Shown here piece by piece: positions 1 to 3,600 of a stretch of DNA of 5,587 bases; positions within the stretch are counted from its first letter, which is position 1; each line of letters starts with the position of its first letter. This DNA comes from an uncultured Chitinophagaceae bacterium (GTDB lineage: Bacteria > Bacteroidota > Bacteroidia > Chitinophagales > Chitinophagaceae): contig CALCNY010000056.1 in the NCBI GenBank assembly GCA_937897585.1, forward strand, positions 1-5,587, given 5' to 3'. The notes under the pieces are model-generated. The model was not told the origin of the DNA and ran no database searches. It worked only from the letters and a program-made list of their open reading frames with translations. Made by a program: the position numbers and the translations under genes.

Positions 1-10
1 CTTCCGATCT
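1..10. other. Illumina adapter remnant at contig end
   Basis: The first ten bases, CTTCCGATCT, are identical to the last ten bases of the standard Illumina TruSeq adapters, which end in GCTCTTCCGATCT. The match sits exactly at the window edge, where an untrimmed adapter would remain. A chance match of ten bases at this exact place is very unlikely. The bases are probably not genomic and mark the physical end of an assembled contig. Confidence 0.88.
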
Positions 11-79
11 ATTAAACCTATTGAACTTTTTGAACAAACAAACCCAAACCCAAACATTTCCCAACCCGAAGAAAAATAA
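11..79 (+). CDS. Possible C-terminal tail of an upstream gene (partial)
   Basis: One + frame is open from the end of the adapter remnant to a TAA at 77-79. It reads IKPIELFEQTNPNPNISQPEE followed by a final Lys, 22 codons in all. The peptide is hydrophilic, acidic and rich in Asn and Pro, as many bacterial C-terminal tails are. The frame through the adapter is also open but carries no information. No domain can be recognised in so short a piece and no function can be given. A second frame is open over 3-182, so openness alone proves nothing here; the choice rests on how protein-like the peptide looks. If real, the gene lies on the same strand as the large gene, about 390 bases upstream of its preferred start. 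Confidence 0.33.
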   Translation: MKPIELFEQTNPNPNISQPEEK

Positions 80-245
80 ATATAAAAAAAACTTGCATTT
101 AAAAATATTGACATCTATCTTGCATTCGAATTCTATAACTACGCCTCACTTGGGCAACCCTATAACATCCGAGTTTCTTCAGTAATCCTGTAAGAATCCA
201 CTTAATTTATCCAAATAATTATTCGATTGCTATTTGCTTGTGTTT

Positions 246-271
246 ATTTATTGAATACAATTTCAATAAAT
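246..271. promoter_or_regulatory. Perfect 10-bp inverted repeat (operator or hairpin)
   Basis: ATTTATTGAA at 246-255 is the exact reverse complement of TTCAATAAAT at 262-271, with a 6-base spacer (TACAAT). Only two of the ten pairs are G-C and no long T run follows directly, so it is a poor intrinsic terminator. A dimeric regulator's operator is an alternative. It overlaps the upstream half of the promoter candidate at 250-279, which would suit repression, but both role and partner are inferred. In a sequence this AT-rich, a chance palindrome is possible, although ten perfect pairs are uncommon. Confidence 0.45.
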
Positions 272-279
272 CAGTTTTG
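250..279 (+). promoter_or_regulatory. Weak Bacteroidota-type promoter candidate
   Basis: Bacteroidota promoters typically carry TTTG near -33 and TAnnTTTG near -7, about 19-21 bases apart. Here ATTG (250-253) is followed 18 bases later by CAGTTTTG (272-279), which matches five of the six fixed -7 positions. Transcription would begin near 286, leaving a leader of about 190 bases to the ATG at 474, or about 86 to the ATG at 372. Both elements are imperfect and the spacing is slightly short, so this is only a candidate. Confidence 0.2.
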
Positions 280-473
280 TGAGACTTAAATAATATTACT
301 CATAAAGACAATATTAGCAAATTAGATACGTTAATATTTTTCGTATAGTCATATTAAGCAGAAATACGTATATGAAGCATCAAAATAACAAAGAGATAAA
401 TGTAAAGTCTGGGGTGATTTCCAGTACTTTTTTATACATAATAAGCTTTTTTCTTACCTCTAAATCAAGTACT

Positions 474-608
474 ATGAACTCATGTTCTACCACAACACGT
501 TTACGAACGGTTGAAGCCTCTTCATCAATTGCAACATCAAAATCGGGTATCGCCCGAATTTTTAGTTTGCTCATTTTGTCATTGCTGACTGTCGTTGGCG
601 CATCTGCT
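474..608 (+). other. Sec signal peptide
   Basis: Residues 1-45 from the preferred start have a polar n-region with several Arg and Lys, ending in KSGIAR. A hydrophobic core follows (IFSLLILSLLTVVG), then a small-residue cleavage site A-S-A before Gln. Cleavage after the Ala encoded at 606-608 would leave an N-terminal Gln, common among exported Bacteroidota proteins. There is no lipobox cysteine at the site, so this is a signal peptidase I substrate rather than a lipoprotein. The n-region is long, which is frequent in very large exported proteins. Confidence 0.85.
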
Positions 609-3600
609 CAGATTGGTTCTGTGAACAGCTGGACTCAGCAGTATAACAGCACGACATATCCCAGTGGCGCCATCAACGGTACTTATCAGATTGCTAATGG
701 TAATAACCGATTGTTGGTCGTTGCAATAGCAACCACCCAAACAGCCAATGGTGCGATTAGTATCACTAACGTCACTTATGGTGGAACCGCATTGACACTT
801 GCCGCAGGAGATGCTGGTGTGACTACACAATGGAACCACAGCGCCATCTATTATTTAAAAGATGTCGGTATTGGTAGTGCAGCCGCAGGCAAAAGTTTAA
901 ACGTGACTTGCTCTGGAGGTACTTCTTATAACACTTATATAGCTGCTGCTGTTTATAGTAATGTTGACCAAACGACTCCATTCACAACAGCAGTTAATTT
1001 TAATAGTGGAGGGTCAGCATCTAGCAGTGTTGGTCCTTTATCAAGTTTTAATATCGCTGCAAATGATTCGGCAGTTTCTATCATTAATTTGGCCAGAAGT
1101 TCTTCAGGTACTACTGCTAGAACAATCCAAACATTTGCTACCAATTGGCCTACTGCCAGTTTAACGTCAAGTGCTATCTCTACTTCAGGTCCATGCTTTC
1201 AGGCTTATGTCATCCGTAGAAGTGTGGCTACAGCAGCCACAGGAGAGGCGGCAACTCATACAGCTAGTAGTACAAGTACATTTTCTTCATATACAACAAT
1301 GAGTATCAAATATGCTGCGCCAACTATAACCGGGTCTGCAACAGCAACAGCTTTTACCACTACATATGGTACGGCTTCTGCGGCTCAGAGCTTTGCAATT
1401 TCGGGAGCCAATTTAAGTGCCAATCTAATAGCCACCGCACCAACAGGATTTGAGGTTTCTGCTGATGGGGTGACTTACGCTAGCACGGCTACATTTACAC
1501 AAACAAGTGGATCCGCTTCTGGAACGTTGAGAATACGATTAGCCTCAACTGCTGCAGTTGGTGGAACTTTTAACTCACAGAATATTACATTAACTAGTAC
1601 AGGTGCCACTACGGTAAATATTGTAACAGCATCAAGTGGCAATACGGTAAGTAAAAAAGCATTAACGGTTTCCAGCGCTGCAGTTACTACAAAAGAATAT
1701 GATGGAACAACGGCGGCTACTATTACGGGTACACTATCCGGAGTAGTCAATGCTGATGTAGTCACATTAAGCGGTACCGGTACTTTTGCAAGTGCCGCAG
1801 TAGCTACTGGTGTTACTGTAACATCAACATCAACATTAACCGGAGCTAACGCCGGAAATTATACATTAACGCAACCCACAGGATTAACCGGTGACATCAC
1901 TAAAAAGACATTAACCATTACGGGATTGACCGGAAATAATAAAGTGTACGACGGAACAACTACTGCCACTACAACTGGAACTGCTGCATTGAGCGGAGTT
2001 GTAGGTTCTGATGTGGTAACCCTGGGTGGCACACCAGCATTTACATTTACAAATGCGAATATTGGAACTGCTATAAGCATTACTACATCAGGTTATACCA
2101 TCAGTGGTGCCAATTCTGGCAATTATAATCTTACTCAACCAAGTTTATCTGCCAACATTACTGTCAAGGCATTAACTGTTACAGGATTGACTGGAAATAA
2201 TAAAGTGTACGACGGAACAACTGCAGTCACAGTCACAGGAACTGCTGCATTGAGCGGTGTTGTGGGTTCTGATGTGGTAACGCTGGGTGGCACACCAACA
2301 TTTACTTTTACAAGCGCCAACGTAGGAACTGCAGTCAGCATCACTACTACCGGTTATACGATTAGCGGTACTAATTCTGGTAATTATACATTAACACAGC
2401 CAACCTTATCGGCGAATATTACGACAATAACACCAACAGTTACTGTAACCGTTGGAACCTATCCTTATAGCGGTGCTGCTCAAGGACCGAATGCGGCAAC
2501 GAATACAGGAACGGGAACAAGTTACACATTCAGTTATGTTGGAACAGGAAGCACAACATATGCGGCCAGTTCAACTCGACCTACAGCAGTTGGTACTTAT
2601 ACTGTAACAGCAACCGTAGCCGCAAACGGAAACTATGGTTCGGCAAGTTCATCAGCAACTGCATTTAGCATTGACGCAAAAGCATTAACTGTTACTGGCT
2701 TGACAGGAATCAATAAAGTTTATGACGGATTAACTACAGCTTCTGCAACTGGTACAGCTGCATTGAGCGGAGTTGTTGGCTCTGATGTGGTAAGCTTAGG
2801 CGGTACGCCAACATTTACCTTTACGAGTGCGAACGTGGGAACGGCTGTAAGCATTACAACTGCTGGATATACAATTAGTGGTGCTAATGCTGGTAACTAT
2901 ACATTAACACAGCCAACTTTATCGGCGAATATTACGGCACTTACTCCAACAGTTACTGTTACCGTTGGATCATATACTTATAACGGTTCTGCTCAAGGTC
3001 CGAATGCTTCATCGAATACAGGAACAGGAACAAGTTATACATATAGCTATGTTGGGGTATCACCAACTGTTTACAGTGCGAGTTCAACAGCACCAACAAA
3101 TGCTGGTACTTATACAGTAACAGCAACAGTAGCTGCTAATGGAAACTATGGTTCTGCAAGTTCTTCAGCCACTGCCTTTACCATTACTGCCAAGGCATTA
3201 ACCATAACAGGTTTGACTGGAAATAACAAAGTATATGACGGAACAACTGCTGCCACTGCAACTGGAACAGCTGCATTGAGTGGCGTTGTAGGTGCAGACG
3301 CAGTAACACTCGGAGGAACACCAACATTTACTTTTGCAAGTTCGAATATTGGAACGGGTATCGGTATTTCTACAACTGGGTATACCATCAGTGGCACTAA
3401 TTCCGGTAATTATACACTTACTCAACCAAGCTTATCTGCAAACATTACTGCAAAAGCATTGACCATTACCGGTCTAACAGCAAGCAATAAAGTATACGAC
3501 AGAACAACTGCCGTTACTGTAAGTGGAACAGCTGCATTAAGTGGAGTGGTAGGTGCTGATGTGGTAACCTTAGGCGGTACACCAGCGTATGTCTTTACAA

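Larger units (their letters stand above)
80..473. other. AT-rich leader region with no convincing gene
   Basis: This stretch is clearly richer in A and T than the gene that follows. It contains homopolymer A and T runs and many stop codons. No tRNA, rRNA or riboswitch fold was recognised. It holds the inverted repeat at 246-271, a weak promoter candidate next to it, and an alternative in-frame ATG at 372. The frame of the large gene is closed upstream by a TAG at 315-317, so the gene cannot begin before that point. The stretch probably serves as promoter and 5' leader of the large gene. Confidence 0.7.
2166..3191 (+). repeat. Tandem duplication of a 513-nt YDG plus MBG-like unit
   Basis: Two consecutive 513-nt units, 2166-2678 and 2679-3191, each hold one YDG repeat (86 residues) followed by one MBG-like repeat (85 residues). 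All internal boundaries shift by exactly 513 bases between the units. The junctions are nearly identical in DNA, for example TACATTAACACAGCCAAC near the end of both YDG copies. This shows that the pair was duplicated as a block, separately from the 261-nt YDG-only duplications. Confidence 0.85.

Noticed and set aside
36..56. Short AAACCC-type tandem motif resembling a telomere or simple repeat
   Set aside because: There are only about two to three imperfect copies, which is too few to be meaningful, and it may lie in coding sequence.
108..139. TTGACA (108-113) and TATAAC (134-139) resembling a sigma-70 promoter
   Set aside because: The spacer is 20 bases, too long for a good sigma-70 promoter, and Bacteroidota use a different consensus. 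The site lies over 330 bases before the preferred start.
3..182. A + frame open for 60 codons up to a TAA at 183-185
   Set aside because: Its translation is dominated by Leu, Asn, Lys and Thr with no protein-like pattern and runs through the adapter remnant. It has no ATG start and is probably chance openness.
380..574. Minus-strand ORF of 64 residues with a charged, protein-like composition
   Set aside because: It is antisense to the leader and signal peptide of the giant gene, has no recognisable domain, and has no neighbour or promoter evidence. Its charged look follows from the complement of the Ser/Thr/Arg-rich leader.
579..1765. Other open frames at 579-839 (-), 953-1144 (-), 961-1164 (+) and 1475-1765 (-)
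   Set aside because: All lie within the coding frame of the giant gene and translate to low-complexity sequence with no domain. The + strand frame at 961 is an out-of-frame reading of the head domain.
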